Positions 11,999-26,200 of a DNA stretch of 64,000 nt are shown piece after piece. The stretch is taken from assembly GCF_048128805.1 (NCBI RefSeq), contig NC_136016.1:12576176-12640175 (forward strand), read 5' to 3'. Numbering within the stretch: position 1 is the first letter of the stretch; each line of letters opens with the position of its first letter. The position numbers and the translations under genes were made by a program. This stretch comes from Centroberyx gerrardi. Taxonomy: Eukaryota > Chordata > Actinopteri > Beryciformes > Berycidae. The notes below the pieces were generated by a model. It searched no databases and was not told where the DNA came from. It saw nothing but the letters and a program-made list of their open reading frames with translations.

Positions 11999-14900
11999 TC
12001 AGTGGTGAGGTTCGACAGCCTCGTTCTGGCTGTCCTCGGCCATCTGCACCAGCTCATTGACGGTGTGCAGCAGGCTGTAGCCGTGCTTCCTCAGCAGCCG
12101 CTGGTTGAGCCGCTGGTCTCTGAAGCCCATCTCCAGCAGCACCGCCATCATGGAAGGGTCCTGTCTGGTGGCTGGGTCAACGCCTCGCTGGAGGGGGAGG
12201 GGGTGGTGAATTGGGAGGAGGGTGAGGTGAGATGAGATGGCGAGATGAGGAGAAAGTAGAGAGGAGAGTGTGACTATGGATCGGGGCTGTGTCCATCCAT
12301 CAAAATTCATACCTTAGGTGATATCTAACTTTGCTAAGAGATGCTATATCCTCCTCTAGTTCTTAGCACTGTAATATTGTCCCATGCATTTGTTTATTAG
12401 TAGGCTCTGCGCAATTATGAGAATCACCAATGGTGACTTGCTTCAATGTTGCAGTTATTGCAGTTTGCTTTGGCTAAGAGTGTCAGCTAAATGCCTAAAT
12501 TGTAGATTAAAGGGTTCCAGTATGGGGTACCTGTATTGAACAGTTTGGTCCAGTGAAGAGAGCCTTATAAGCGGACGCTGCCACGGAGAGGGCCCCCTTG
12601 ACTAGTCCCTCTGTGATGCCTCCTTGGCCCCTGGTACAAAAAGAGGGATGTGGTTACACTGGTTCACAGAACAGTGTCTACAAGGAACAATGTGTTCCAG
12701 TTGGCCTTACTTTCACAAGATGCGCAGAAATATCACAAAAACATGCATGTCAAGATATGCATCACACTGCTTTAGGTGTTGTAACTGGCTATATAGCCCA
12801 GTCCTGTGATGAAAGATATTGGCTCAAGTTGTTACACAATAAGGTGGTAGAGTCTTACAGACAAATTCAATCAATACAAAGAGAAACTTAAGTGTAGGCA
12901 CTTTTACCCCAAAGCTGTGTTCTTTGGCACTCTTAATATATGCAAAATAACTGTGAAGTGTATGTCAAGTGTATGTTGACTTATTGTACAGTATATCATC
13001 TCGCTCTATTCTATGTTTTATTGCACCTTGGCTGCAGAGAATTGCTGGGTCTGGGGTTGTACGTCTCAAAGGCACTGGATGCTGAGCCTGCTGATCTGGA
13101 CAGACCAGATGATACTGCAAAAAAAAAAAGGAAAAACAACACACACGCAACACATACAGTATTAGAGGAAGAACAGTACTTTTCTGCTGAAGCAACTGAT
13201 CGTGTAAAGACTGTGTGCTAGACTATTTCCCGTCTTCCCACAAGGGGCCGAAATGCGTTTCCTCTTTGGCCAAAACAGAGCCAACAGATCCTCAAAGTAC
13301 AAAACATTTACTCAGGTCAGTCGACAAAGTGACTCCTAGAGAGGAACATCGAGCGACATAAAAGTTACCAATCCAGTTTTAGAGTCAGAGACATGTTCTA
13401 TATACATAATGTTACACACCAGCACACGATATACCCTCCGCTTTCTCTAGCAATATTGAGTAAACACATTAAAACCACTGGAAAATAAAGAGGCTGTGGG
13501 CTCAAGTGTGCCCACTTCCTCATATGCCCACTTCCTCAACAGTATGCAGACATTCTTGGCTGCTGAGGCCAATGTCTGCCATGCTGCTGCCAAGTGAACA
13601 GAGATACTGAATGCTGAATGTACTGTATATACTGTAGAGTTATATCTTTAGTCTACTGTTTATTGCATATCTTGCATGTGCATGTGCAGTCTGTGTACCA
13701 TGTATGCCAGTATGTGCTGTGAAACTTTGCACAATGTCACCAAGATTCCTCTCCATGTAATTTACTTTGCAAATACAGTAATTCTGATTCTGAGGGTGAA
13801 ACTCACTATTAAGGTGGACCCCTGGTTGGCGTGGCTCATATGGTCCACAGGCTGGAGGACTGGGGTCCTCAGCCAGGTACAGTGCCTCAGACCTGAAACA
13901 TGAACAACCAACAATAAATAAAAATGATAAAAAATGGACAATCAGACCTTAGTAAAAGTTTGTTTTATGAATGCTAATATAATATAATTCATGTTTCTGA
14001 ACCACATGAGGAGCACTTGATTCAGCATTTGATCCCAGCTGACCTGGGTGAGTAGAGGGCAGGCGGGGGCAGCAGGGGGTCAGGGAGTGGCTGTGGTGGC
14101 ACCACTTCAGGGATGAGGGTCACAGCGTCCAGGGTTTGGGAGGCGCACAGCATCTGGTTCACACTGCTGTGGATGGGATGGACAGGTGCCCAAGTGGTCA
14201 CCAAGGAAACCACCGCGGCGACTGGCTCCGTCCCCTCCTGCGCCTCTCCCTCTGGCGCTTCCATGCCCAGCTCAGAGTTTGAGTCTTCCACATTCTCCTC
14301 TTGTACGTCTTGATCTTGATTGGCTGGGGTTACAGCGGTGCCAGGCTGCGACATGGCGGAGCTGTACATGGACTCCCCCAGCGGCCGGCTGGTGTCGAAG
14401 CAGTCTGGGAGGACAATGATGTAATCATCGCAGGAGGATACTGAGGAGGCCTGGCTGCTAACCTGAGACACAGGAGGCAAAGTTGGTGACTTTTCTGGAC
14501 TTCTTAGAATGTGAATGAGTGGACTGAATAGACTCTTTATAAATCATGATCTACCCTGTGCTGAATAAAGATTATATACTTTATAGCAATGTCAATAGAG
14601 TTTATTGGAATGTGTTCTTGTGATTTGATTGGCAGATAGCTCACTTACAAATACAGAAAATGCACATAGAATGAATGAACCAACAAGAAAGATACATAGG
14701 GAGGCGAGACTGGTGATGCTTTAGCACTTATGAATGGAACACAGATACAGGGGAAGACAACATCATGGCCAGTGACAACTGGGAGTATGACACATGCACT
14801 TTTCAATTTTTTTAAGGTTTTAGGTTAACAAGTTGATTTAGAAAGCCACCTTCAAGTCAAAGGATTGCTGGTTTGATCACTCTTGCCGACAGCAAGAAAA

Positions 14901-17900
14901 ACTATTGATCAAAAACTAGTGATTTGTTAAAATATGTATCTATCATTGTAAAACGATACAATACATATACATGTAAAGTAATCTCCCTCCACAGCAGGTG
15001 TCATACCCCAATTCTGACTAGCTGTGATGGTTTTGTCTTCTCCTGCATCTTCCCTCTAGGAATGGAAGTCTTAATTCATGATCTGCTCTGTTCTCATGGC
15101 TGGACTGATATATAGCCACTAAACAAATCTGGATCCACATGCTGAACAACTATAATGAAAGAATTTGTGGTCATAACATAAATGGATGTCTCACAACCCT
15201 CTACAAAAAGCTAAAAACTTTGTGCTCACCTCATCCCAGTCGTCATCTTCTTTGGCTCCACCCTCTTCTTTCTCTTCTTTAGTATCGTTTATCTCTTCCA
15301 TCTCAGCCAAGACTATCACCTCTTCCTCCTCGTTTATATGATGTGAGTTGATATGCAGGTTTTCAATCTCTGGGACCATCAGAAGAACTTCTAATGGAAA
15401 TATAAGCATCAAAATAAGCATCAGATCATGTCATATACTGCAGATGGGGCTCCATAGATTCATTACTAAAAGATCAAAGATATGACATGTTACTATCTGT
15501 AAGTCACACTAATGCAACCTCATAAGGGGAAACAGTTTTTGAAAAATAAGCTAAACCAGGCAGTCCTCATGTGTTTTGAAATATTTGCCAATGTCTTCAG
15601 CAACTTTTTTGTCCTGATTGTGTAGATAGATGTGTCTGTCAAACGGTAGCTAAAGACTGTTGTGTCCATTATGGGCATTTTCAGAACAGCAGAATGTGGG
15701 ATCTTGGATGTGGGAGAAGTTAAGAAAAAAATGATAAGCTCTATTGGAAATGAATAGGATTCATATTTTCAAAATGGCTGAAATCCTTAAAGTTGTTCTC
15801 TAACCTGGGCCTGTCTCCTCTTGCTGGGTGATCTGGTTGAGGCCTGGGTAGGCAGGTGGGGCAAAACTCTCAACTTTCATAGCAGTGACCTCCACATTTT
15901 CTCCTGAAACGCTCTCCGCGTTCTCAACCTCGACTATTCTCTCAAAGCAAAAGCCAGCGCCCCGGGAAACAGCAGAAAATGCTTTAAGGGAAAAAAAACT
16001 GTGTTGAGTACCTCATTATAAAGCAAACCTTTGACAAAGAACTAATAACATACCATATAACCGAGCTTATTTACAGATAATTATGAAAAGAATAGCATAG
16101 AACAGAATAATGTGATTTTCCCAGGAAGGTCTGCAGAACAATAACAACCAAATGGTGGTTTCACTGTTCACAATCAACCGCTGTATAAATTGGGGAGGAC
16201 ACACTGGCTCCTCACCCTGTGGCTTATGGCTGCTGTGTTGGGCCCTGCGTGGGGGCTTGTGGTCGGGGGCCTCCTCCAGGGTGAGGGAGCGGATGACCGT
16301 CTCACAGAGGAACTGGGCTCCGCTGATCTCCTCTTCCCTCTCCTCCTCGTGGGCCGCAGGCTCCAACAGCTCCCTCTGGCACCTCAGTTTCACTCCTGAC
16401 CGAAAACACAATAATAATAATAGACTTTAAACATAAAGGGCAGAGGTGTAAATGATTGGCTCACCATTTCTATAAAAAGTTTTCCTCAGCTCATGAATAA
16501 ACTTAAATAAACGTAAAGCACAGAACTTTTTGTTTCTTCCAGGTAAGTTGCATTCCCTTTTCCAGCAACGCCCTAATTCACCTAATAATTCGCCCTAATT
16601 CTACTTAACCATTCACTTCCTCTTACCAAAAAGTTTTCTGACCCCTTTGACCTCCGTGTCTTCTTTTATCTGTGAAGTGCAGGCCTTCTCCACCGCTGGT
16701 GCATCATGGGGCAGAGGGGACATGCAGGGTGTCAAATCTAGCAATGAGGTAGAACAAATACAACACAGTTTCCATGTTCAATGTTAATGTCAAAACTAGA
16801 AAAATGTGTATGAAAACTCAAGCCCAGACATAGTCAGGATAAAGATAGGAAAGATAGGAAAGAGTGTAGCCACATTTTTTTCATACAAAAGCTAAGGAAA
16901 TTTCAAAGCCTACTGAGAAGTGGGAAAGCACACAATACAATTGTGTCAGAGCAAAGTGTTAAAAGCATCATATATTGCTTACCAACTGGAGTGTTGTTAG
17001 GAACCTTCTCCAACTCTTGCACAATGTTTATATCCAGCAACTCAAATGACAGCAGATCCTAGAAAACAGAACAGATATAGTATTTATTAACGCTGATCCA
17101 CTGAGCACATGCATGCAACCACACATTTAATTCATGTTCTCTTGCGAGTCGTGTTGCCGCAGATTATGCTACTCAAGTGTGTGTCATGTAAAACAAAACA
17201 CACTTAGTAAGCTAATTCAGCCTACTTAAAGTAATACAGTAGTTGTAGTAATAGTAATTCAAAGTTTAAAACATATTTTTGAATGGCAGGGCTTCCTGGG
17301 TGTGTACCTGTGCAGTAAGCAGGTCGACTGAGGGGAAGTAGTATTCTCTGTGGCTGAGGTCTACAGACAAGCCGGTGCCGCTGTCCCTGCACCTCTCCTC
17401 CTCCTCCTCCTCCTCCTCCTCCTCCCCCTCCTCCTCCTCGACCTCCTCCTTCTCCACTGGCTTCACCTCCTCCTTCTGAAGCACACACACGATTGCCATG
17501 GTTAGTATCATCACAGTGTTTGTTCAGAAATGGCCAGGTGAGGATATGTTTTGATTAGATAAACAAAGAGTTCAAAAGTAGTATTTTAATGTTTCAAATA
17601 TTTTTGAAAATACAGGGGTACTTGATTGTGAGAATGTTTCCACCAATGTGGGTGTTTAAGTGTTTGGCCAGTTACTCAAGCACTGATGAAGTAGATTGAA
17701 ATACCACACACCACCCTGGATGTAGGTTCACATCCCTAACAGGGTTTTATTCAGGATCATCTGTTTTTATGCATCTTCAAATTCCAATCACAAATACCCC
17801 TGTATACATTAATAAAAACACTACACATCTCAGTGTACCAGCTAATATTGCCGTATCCCTGCTATATCCCTGTCGTTTTTATTTAACTTAATTAGAATAT

Positions 17901-20900
17901 GAGCTTATCCCTGCTTTAGTAAAAAAGGATATGGCATAAACCTGCAGCAACAATTAAATGGAATACTTAGCTATCCTGAATAACATAATAACCTAAATGA
18001 GCATGTAAACATGTGAACAGTCAGTGTTCATGCTGTAACTGAACAGAGTGTGATTAGATAGTAGACTTGCCAGTCTTTTGGTCTGATGACCAAATGTGTT
18101 GCGGCTGTTGCCGGGGTCAACCACGATGCTGCACCAGACGCGCGGGCCAAACTGCCCCCCGCAGTGCGCCAGCCTCCAGTGGGAGGTGTACGTCCCCTCC
18201 ATCACCGGGGCCACAAAGGCCACACTGACCACGCCCACCTGTCCAGGCTGCAGCAGGGGGACCGGCACCTCCCTCTTCTCCTCTGACGCCAGGCCGAGGT
18301 TGCCCCACATGAACTTCAGCTGGGGGCACACGCACACACACACACACACACACAGAAGGAATACACATGCGCGGGGGGGAAACAGACACACACATGCAAC
18401 CAAAGTCACACAACAGAAAATACACATGCTCAAGGGAGGGACGCACAGACGTACAAACAGTGACACAGACACAAAAACTGAAACCAAAATAATGATTCAA
18501 CTGAATGCAAACAATAAACAGCTCAGACGAAAAAGGCATTAAATGTATTAGGCTGGGTAAGAAATCTTAGCTGGTGTTAGTCGATGCATTTGGGATAGGT
18601 AGGAAGTAGACAATGAGCTGAGTAGGGACTCAAAGTGGAAGTGAAGCGAAGGGGCAGAGAGAGTGGAGTCTGTCCTCTCGGGCAGGGGGGGGTACCTTAG
18701 TCTCTGAGGTCCAGCTGATAGTGCCCGAGTTCCTCATCTTCCAGTATTTGATGAACTTGGTACCAGGCTCCAGACGGGTGCCGTCGGGCAGATTTTCATC
18801 CAGAAACAAGGCAGCCATAGTGGGCACCAAGGAGGTGTGCGAGACCCCGGGACCCCTAGTTTCAAGTGTACAGAGCATTGTTGAAAATAGCCCTGGTTTC
18901 TTATAAGACCCATCTCTTTTGTTCTCTACGAATCAAAAAAGCAGGACCCCAGATTTTTTTTGCAGCTCAAAAGCATTTTTTTTCTTAGAAAATCTATGAA
19001 GCAGCAGCAGCAGTTTTCACATTGTGAGGTAGTTCCAGCATTTTCCACCACCAGAGCAGCCAGCGATACACTCATACAGACTAGATAACAAAGATGGCAT
19101 ATTTTGATTTTTTTCTTGAAAAAAAGACTTTTTTGCATCCATGCTGGGCTAGAAGCACCCAGCACTGTCGGACGCCCTTCCGAGGTGGCGCTTACTCTGG
19201 ACTGGAGGCCTGGGGGTCAGGGACCGGGGCAGGGATGGGACCTTGGGCTGGGGCTGGACCTGAGGCTGTTTCTGAGGCAGCGGCGGGGGGCAGAGCTGGG
19301 ACCTGGGTGGAGGCAGAGGCCATGTTTGTCAGGTTGGCTCTGCCTGAGGTAGAGGGCCCACTCCACTGCAGCCCCCTCTTCTCCAGTCTCAGTTTTTTCT
19401 TGATTTCCTTAACTTCTGCTCTCAGCTGCCTCCTTTCAGCTTTGAGGCGCTGTCGCTCAGCCTTGCGTACTGTCCTGTCTCCTCGCCTTGGGAACCTGGT
19501 TTGGAAGACCCATTTGTTGACTAAAAGTTTATTTGCCAAAAGCAGTACGCATTAACAAGCACAATTAATCAATTACAGTAAACTAGCTGCTTAAATATTG
19601 ACTTTTTGAATCCTGCATTTTGCAATGTTTTGCTTCTGTCTTATTTCTGTCTTATTTCATGTTTTCCTCCATTAATGCAAATTAGTCAGCAAAAAAGACT
19701 ATTAGAAAATTCAATTGAGCAATGTAAGTATTAAAAATGTCAGAATATTTTTTGTGAAGTTAAAGTTAATGACTACTAGTGTCCTTAATCTGGTGAATTT
19801 ACCTTAATTCTCCAGACATTCCATGCTCAGGGATGGAGAGAGGTGTCTTGGTTCTCACGAGGTTGTGGCTGGGGTCGTGGCTGTGTCTGCACATCTCACA
19901 CAGGATGCAGGATGGACATACACTGGCAGGGAAAAACACCAACATGGGCAGCCGAAAAGTTATGATTATAACGTTGAAACATCTATATGGATACTCCTAA
20001 ATCTGCTTATAGAACATGTAAGAATAAAGGGGAGACAAAGACATAGAGCAAATTCATCAAGGCACAAAGGTCCAAAAGGTCAATAAATGTGTGACATCAT
20101 CAAAACAATCCCATTGTCACTCTTGACTCGGAATAGGCTTATGCAATATTTGCTCGTTTGTTTGATTGTGTGATGTATTTTGTGAACTTTGGGGTATGTG
20201 CACCTCACTTCATTTGGAAATGCAAGGAACATCTCTTTTCCTTTTTTTAAAATGTAATTTTCCCAATTAAAAAAATGATCATACTACATAAGACACTTTA
20301 AGAGTGCTTCATTTAGTCAAAATACTTAGTATATTATAAAATCTTCCTTTTCCTTTCTTCTCAACAGTATGGTGGATATTGGGGTTGAGGCCTACCTGCA
20401 TTTGTAGGCCCCTTCAGAGGTGAGTTTGTTGCAGCTGCTGCAGTTTGGGGTGTAGCCAAGGGACCCGTTAGAGGTGGAGGGGCCAGGCTTGGGCCCCATG
20501 GCACCGCCACCAGCCCCAGTGGCCTCAGGGGGCCCGTCAGTGGATTTATGGGTGCAGCACTGGCCGGAAAAGTCATTGCACATCCTTTCCACTACTTCTT
20601 TCACCACCTCATCCTTGAACTAGGAGCAAAGAGTTTGATTTATAACCTGAACCCAATTTACACAAAAGGAACCCTTTGTTCAATGACAACAAAAATATTA
20701 TCAGTAATATTCATATTCATCATTGTAATATTATCTTGATTATTGTTGTTGTTGTATCTGTGATGCAATTTTCTTAAAGTTGCAGAGTGTATATTTTTCA
20801 ATAAAACCATACCTTCTCCATGTATGATCTGAACCAAACAGGAGGGGGTTCATCTTCTGGTTTGTTCCCCTTGCTGTCCTTTACAGTGACCTGTATAAAA

Positions 20901-23007
20901 TTAAAGAAACACATTATTACTGCAACACTTGGAGCACTCAACTACTGACTATACATCAGACCTACATCATAACTATATGGGAGAATTTCTCCCACTGCCA
21001 GATAAATATACAGTCAATGAAACTTTGTTATCTGGGCTTATTGCTCACCCAAAACAAATTGAGGGCAACTACATTGAAATTATTTCAGAAATCATGTCGT
21101 AAGAGCTATTAAACATGACCTGTTACTGAAACTAATCCTGGAAATATGTTTGAGACCTGGTTCAAGGACTGAAATTTACTGCAGCCCATCACTGCTACCA
21201 AAAAATGTAGAGGAAACACTGTACACATGAAAAAAAACCCAGACATCATCCATATGATCCTTACAGCCTCTCTCTCGGGGGTGACCTGTGTGCCCTTGTC
21301 CACAGTCTTGACCCTGGAGGGGTACGGGGGAGCAGGTCTGAGGTCCCCCTTCAGCTCCTTCACCTCTGTCTTCAGCGGGCCGCCGCAGGCCTGCCCCTTC
21401 ATCTTGTAAACATTCATGTGCAACTGGTTCCCCTGCTTCTCTGCACTCTGTGTTTGGGAAAATATGCATGAGACACATACCATGAGAGGTCAACATAACA
21501 ATAGGCTAAATGCAAATCACAGAAACTATATGTGAAGTATTTCAGAAACAGTGTATGAGGGGCTACTGGAAACTGAAATAAGCTATTTGGGCTTCAATCT
21601 AGTTGTCTTTTGCACATCTGTCATTTATGTATCTTTGCCATTTATCGACCTTACAGCTGGACTTTGTGAATGTTGCTAGACTGGAACAATTCTTTGGTTC
21701 TGAATCTGTACTTGTAATGTGTTTGTTTAATCTACTGTCATGCAGTACGTCTTGTCTGCACTATATGTGAGGTCCTGTTACATTTTGTTATGCACCTAGA
21801 GTGTCAATCCTATACTGAGATGTCCTCCTTTTTTACCTTCATTTATACGGGGAAGGTTGACTGAGCATACATAATTCTACTGCCATTATAATTTTCACAA
21901 AATACAGAGTTGGATGCTGTATTTTGCATTGTCTGCGTCCTTATCCCTCTGTTATGATGATAACTCATGTTGCATATTGATAAAAATCCAACCAAGCTGG
22001 ACAGTAAAGTGTTATTCTTTACTATTCTATAAGATGTGAGAAATCCAGCAGTGCCTCATTACCTTGATGGCTTCTTCATATTCCTCTGAAATAAAAAAGT
22101 CCACAGTCAGTTGTTGTTTAGATAATGAACTGGAAATCAAAATAACATTTCTATTTTATGTAATTATGGAACCTTACATTAAATGCATTGTCTCACATGT
22201 TTGCCTCCATTTACTATGACTATTGCTTATATTCTATTTCAAAGGCAGATTGCTGTCATCATGCAGTAAAGACAGAAAAACATTGAATGAGTGGTTTTGC
22301 TTACCTTGACTGTTTATGCAAATCTGAAACCGAGACAGACAACTTTATATAACTCGTAAAATAGTAAGTCAGTGGAAAAGCAATAATTAATAATAATTTG
22401 CATGGCCAAATAATAAAAATAGAGCAACAACAGTATACCGTCGCAATGCAACATATGTACAAACTTTAACCTTACCTCTTCATTATCCTCATCAAAGTAT
22501 TTAACTTGAAAGTGGTTGATCCCGAATGATGCTTTAATCTGAAATGTAATTTGAAAGACTTGACAGATCAAAAACATACCAAACACCATCTTATAAAATC
22601 ATAACTTTTACTTACAAGTGTTACCAAACTGACAATGGTGGCACGTTGAGAAATACTTCTGGAGCTATCTACAAATGAAACATTTCAAGCTGCGCACATT
22701 TCAGTTTGTCTCTGTTTTTAGTGCAAATGTGGCATTATAGTTGGCTTGCAAATTATCACTTCTGTACACATTTGTCCCAGCAGTGCCGATTGTCCTTCAA
22801 GTGGTCCATTGTTTATGTGGCTAGGCCATGGCTGGGCCTTCTTTTTACCAAACTGCGCCAGCATTTAGCCAACTGGCTCTGCTAACGTTAACGTTAGCCG
22901 CTTACCCAAGCTTCCACCGATTCCCATTCCAATTTGTCCAAATCTTGAGCCAGGAATCTTTTCACATTCCCCCGGAAATTGACTTTGATAGTAACAGGAA
23001 GCCCCAT
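11999..23007 (-). CDS. nbr1: NBR1 selective autophagy cargo receptor
   Basis: Cytosolic receptor that binds ubiquitinated cargo and LC3/GABARAP. About 22 coding exons, listed 5' to 3': 22906-23007, 22476-22538, 22305-22323, 22063-22085, 21265-21447, 20813-20890, 20396-20619, 19803-19922, 19196-19495, 18696-18855, about 18125-18319, 17308-17475, 16983-17058, 16627-16737, 16216-16395, 15805-15981, 15230-15390, 14044-14462, 13807-13892, 13027-13114, 12531-12630, 11999-12187. All join in phase except the uncertain donor at 18.1 kb. The product is about 1,073 aa (human 966). Domains in order: PB1 (MGLPVTIKVNF; VKYFDEDNEE), ZZ finger (CSSC; CPSCILCEMC; HSHDPSH), a coiled coil rich in K/R/E, the Nbr1 four-tryptophan domain (DENLPDGT; MWGNLGL; GTYTSHWRLAH), DLLSFELLDINIVQELE, a LIR in DDYIIVLPDCFDTSRPL, an amphipathic helix (VKGALSVAASAYKALF) and a C-terminal UBA (LLEMGFRDQRLNQRLL). 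Confidence 0.96.
17391..17460 (-). repeat. In-frame GAG repeat coding a glutamate tract in NBR1
   Basis: A (TCC)n run on the plus strand encodes about 20 nearly consecutive glutamates in the NBR1 exon 17308-17475. Mammalian NBR1 has an acidic tract too, but nearer its LIR. A triplet microsatellite in coding sequence is likely to vary in length between individuals. Confidence 0.8.
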
Positions 23008-23295
23008 GGCAGCCTTTTAGGACAGTGTAGTGGTTATCATTTGCGGTGACAATGGACAATTTGATCCCTCTTGCCCTCGACTGCTTTTTCTTGTTTACAT
23101 CGTCAGCTGCGTCTAGAAAAATACGATGACGCGTGTGGTTTTTTTTCCATTGGCGCACGCGCACTCCGCTGTCAGTGTCGCACATTGACTTCGTCATCTT
23201 TAAGCTCACAAGTGTGGCTGACAGAAGTGAAAAAGCCACACGTTTGAATTTAATGCTGTTGGGACAATCGTTCTTCGCCTATTTGATCACATAAG
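23008..23295. promoter_or_regulatory. Shared NBR1-PSME3 bidirectional promoter
   Basis: Only 288 bp separate the divergent start codons of NBR1 (23007, minus) and PSME3 (23296, plus). The gap is CpG-containing and lacks a clear TATA box. It has an inverted CCAAT box (ATTGG, 23149-23153) immediately followed by an NRF1-like GC palindrome, CGCACGCGCA (about 23156-23163). NF-Y plus NRF1 sites without TATA are typical of housekeeping bidirectional promoters. Confidence 0.7.
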
Positions 23296-26200
23296 ATGTC
23301 TTCACTCCTCAAGGTGGACAATGAAATCAAAACCAAGGTAAAACTTCACTGTCGAGCTCCTCGTGTAAGATTATACGACATGTTGTTGCTATTCGCTTGC
23401 TAGGACGTTAGCCACATTTTCTAGCATGCTGTGATGGCTCAGATAAGGCCAAGCTAACACCAGCTAACGGCAGCTAGCCAGCTTGTTCCCGCCTGCTACA
23501 ACAAACCTGTCAATCCGTCTAACAGGTGCTGTGCCACAGACCCGTTAATATTCACAAGGAATGAATTAAATCTTATCGAGCTGTACAAATACATACTTGT
23601 GACTTGGATTGATAGACCGCTTGCACAAAACACGGCCTTGTCAAGTTAGCCAACCTGAACAGGTTTCATTTGCCACACCGGCGTTGCCTAACGTTTTAAC
23701 ACTTTCATAAGCGAGCCAGCAACGGTCCTTGGGTCCAAGGCGATAGGTCGCATTACACTCGATTGAATTTGCATGTTACCAGTGAGCGCGTTCTGCGTTC
23801 AGCAACGAAATCATGACAAGCCATAACGCCAGTGCATATGCCCTTACTGTTTTTCAGCCCATAACGCCAGTGCATATGCCCTTACTGTTTTTCAGCCGTT
23901 CTGATAATTTGTTGACCTTTTTTGTCGTTCCTTTTGGCAGGTTGATGCTTTCAGGGAACGGATCACTGGAGAAGTGAGTGTCACTTACATATTTACATGA
24001 TTATGAGCTTAATTACATATGCAGCTATCAAACCACTAGGTTTTAAAGCAAGATTTAACAAAAGGCTTACATCTCTTCCAGGCAGAGGACCTAGTTGCAA
24101 ATTTTTTCCCAAAGAAGTTATTGGAACTAGATCACTTCCTTAAGGTATGTGACACATTATTTCTCTTAATTGCAAATGGCACAGCTGTAGATGTTTGTGC
24201 ATCTCAGTACAGTCATTTTGTAAAGAGCCATATTTGTGACGGAGAAAAATGTGTAGAAAAAATGTCAGAACAAGTATCCTTGTTGTATTTCAGGATCCTA
24301 TCATAAATATCAGTGAACTGAAGGAGATACACTCTGAGATAAACCTGACGGTACCAGACCCTATTTTGCTCTCAAACCTGCATGACGGACTAGAAGCGGT
24401 GAGGCTCCAATTGCAAATTGAATTTGATATTTGATAATTAATGCTTAACATCATAACTATCATGTGCACAGCAGTGGAGTGAAATGTAGCCTAATTACAT
24501 TTTCTCTGGTTCATAGCAAAATGCCAAAAAGAGAAAGCTTGAGGATGGAGGTGGGGATGACAAGGGTGAGTATTAGACTCATAAGGAGGTCAAATAGATG
24601 TAAGATGATGGGTCTCACTCTCACCACACAGTTATACTGGATAGCACAGTCAGGCACTCTGCTTCAGTACACCAGAAATGACTACTACAGAATGTTGAAA
24701 AAGTTGTGGAAATGAGCAGTGATTCATTACCTCTGTGGACATTGCCTGAGACTTAGAAAGGCAGAATATTCATATCAATAACATGGCTGTCATTTTAATG
24801 TTCAGCCAAATGATGACTTTTGTACTATAGCACAGCTCAGTGAATCTTCTGCACCAAATACCATAGCAACCATTTGAAATCTACTGTCCAGTTCAAGAAC
24901 AACCATTTGAATGGGAACGTCTGTGCTGTCAGTTCAAGTTCTGTTGGTCTCCATATGTTTGGATCTGATTAATACTATGGGCATCCACCAGCCCAAATTC
25001 AGGTAGCACTGATTTAGTTTGTCTTACGACAGATATGTTTAATTCAAAGGATGTTTTACTGCTTTGTCTGGACTAATGTCAAAAGTTTGACCCCATCCAT
25101 TGTATAATAATCATTCCTGCCCTCTTGTGTTTGAAATTCAATTATTTTACCCCTCTCTTTATCCTTCCCTTTGCATCCAGTGACTGGCACCAAGGTCTTC
25201 GTCATGCCTGGTGGGATGATGAAGAGCAACGCTAAGCTTGTTGATCTAATCGAAAAGGTCAAACCAGAGATCAGGACGCTCATAGAGAAATGTAACACAG
25301 TAAGTAATGTCTCTCTGGTCAGTGGTCTCACATGCTACTCAAGGGACTGTGCTCTCAACATAGTGGTTTAGTTCACTTGACAGCTTTTGTACTGTTTGTC
25401 ACATGTGAGCATAAGAATGTAAAAAGTTATATGCAAGCCTCAACTTGATGGAGAATCCTTTCTCTTTATCCTTTCTTTCTTTTTTGGTAAGCAGCATGCG
25501 AGTCCTCTCTACCCATACTACATTGTATTTTCTTAGCAGCATCTGTTTTCGTCTGCAGGTCAAAATGTGGGTCCAGCTGCTTATCCCCAGGATAGAGGAC
25601 GGCAACAACTTCGGAGTGTCGATCCAGGAGGAGACAGTAGCTGAACTCAGGACAGTTGAGGGGGAGGCGGCTTCTTACCTCGACCAGATATCAAGGTTTG
25701 TAGTAGCCTTCACCGCATTGTACAGAATGGGGAATGCAGGAAAGGTTTTTTGTTGACTGGCTATATTGTGAAGTGGATCCCTAGCCAAATCAATTTCTTA
25801 GCTGCTAAAGCATTTTTAGAATATACAAGACTGTTCTAACACCGGTTGGCTACTTGCCAAATGTCTGGTAAAACTGACAGATTTACCAGCCAGAGCCACA
25901 ATTTTGCCTTTCTTTTTTTACTTCTAGATACTACATCACAAGGGCAAAGCTGGTGTCTAAAATAGCAAAATACCCTCATGTGGTAAGTGAATGCTGAGAA
26001 AACAGAACACACCCTTTTAAATGGTCTAGTATTCATTATTGCCTTGATGCCTGAAATGAAAACTCAGGGAAGTTACCAAGAGGCCAACAGCAACCTTTAA
26101 ACAAGTGCAGGAAACAAGTGCAGGAGTGTATGGCAGTCTGGTCACTCCATGCATATAACAACCAGTTCACATATTGTCCACAATTCTGGTCTGTGGAGTA

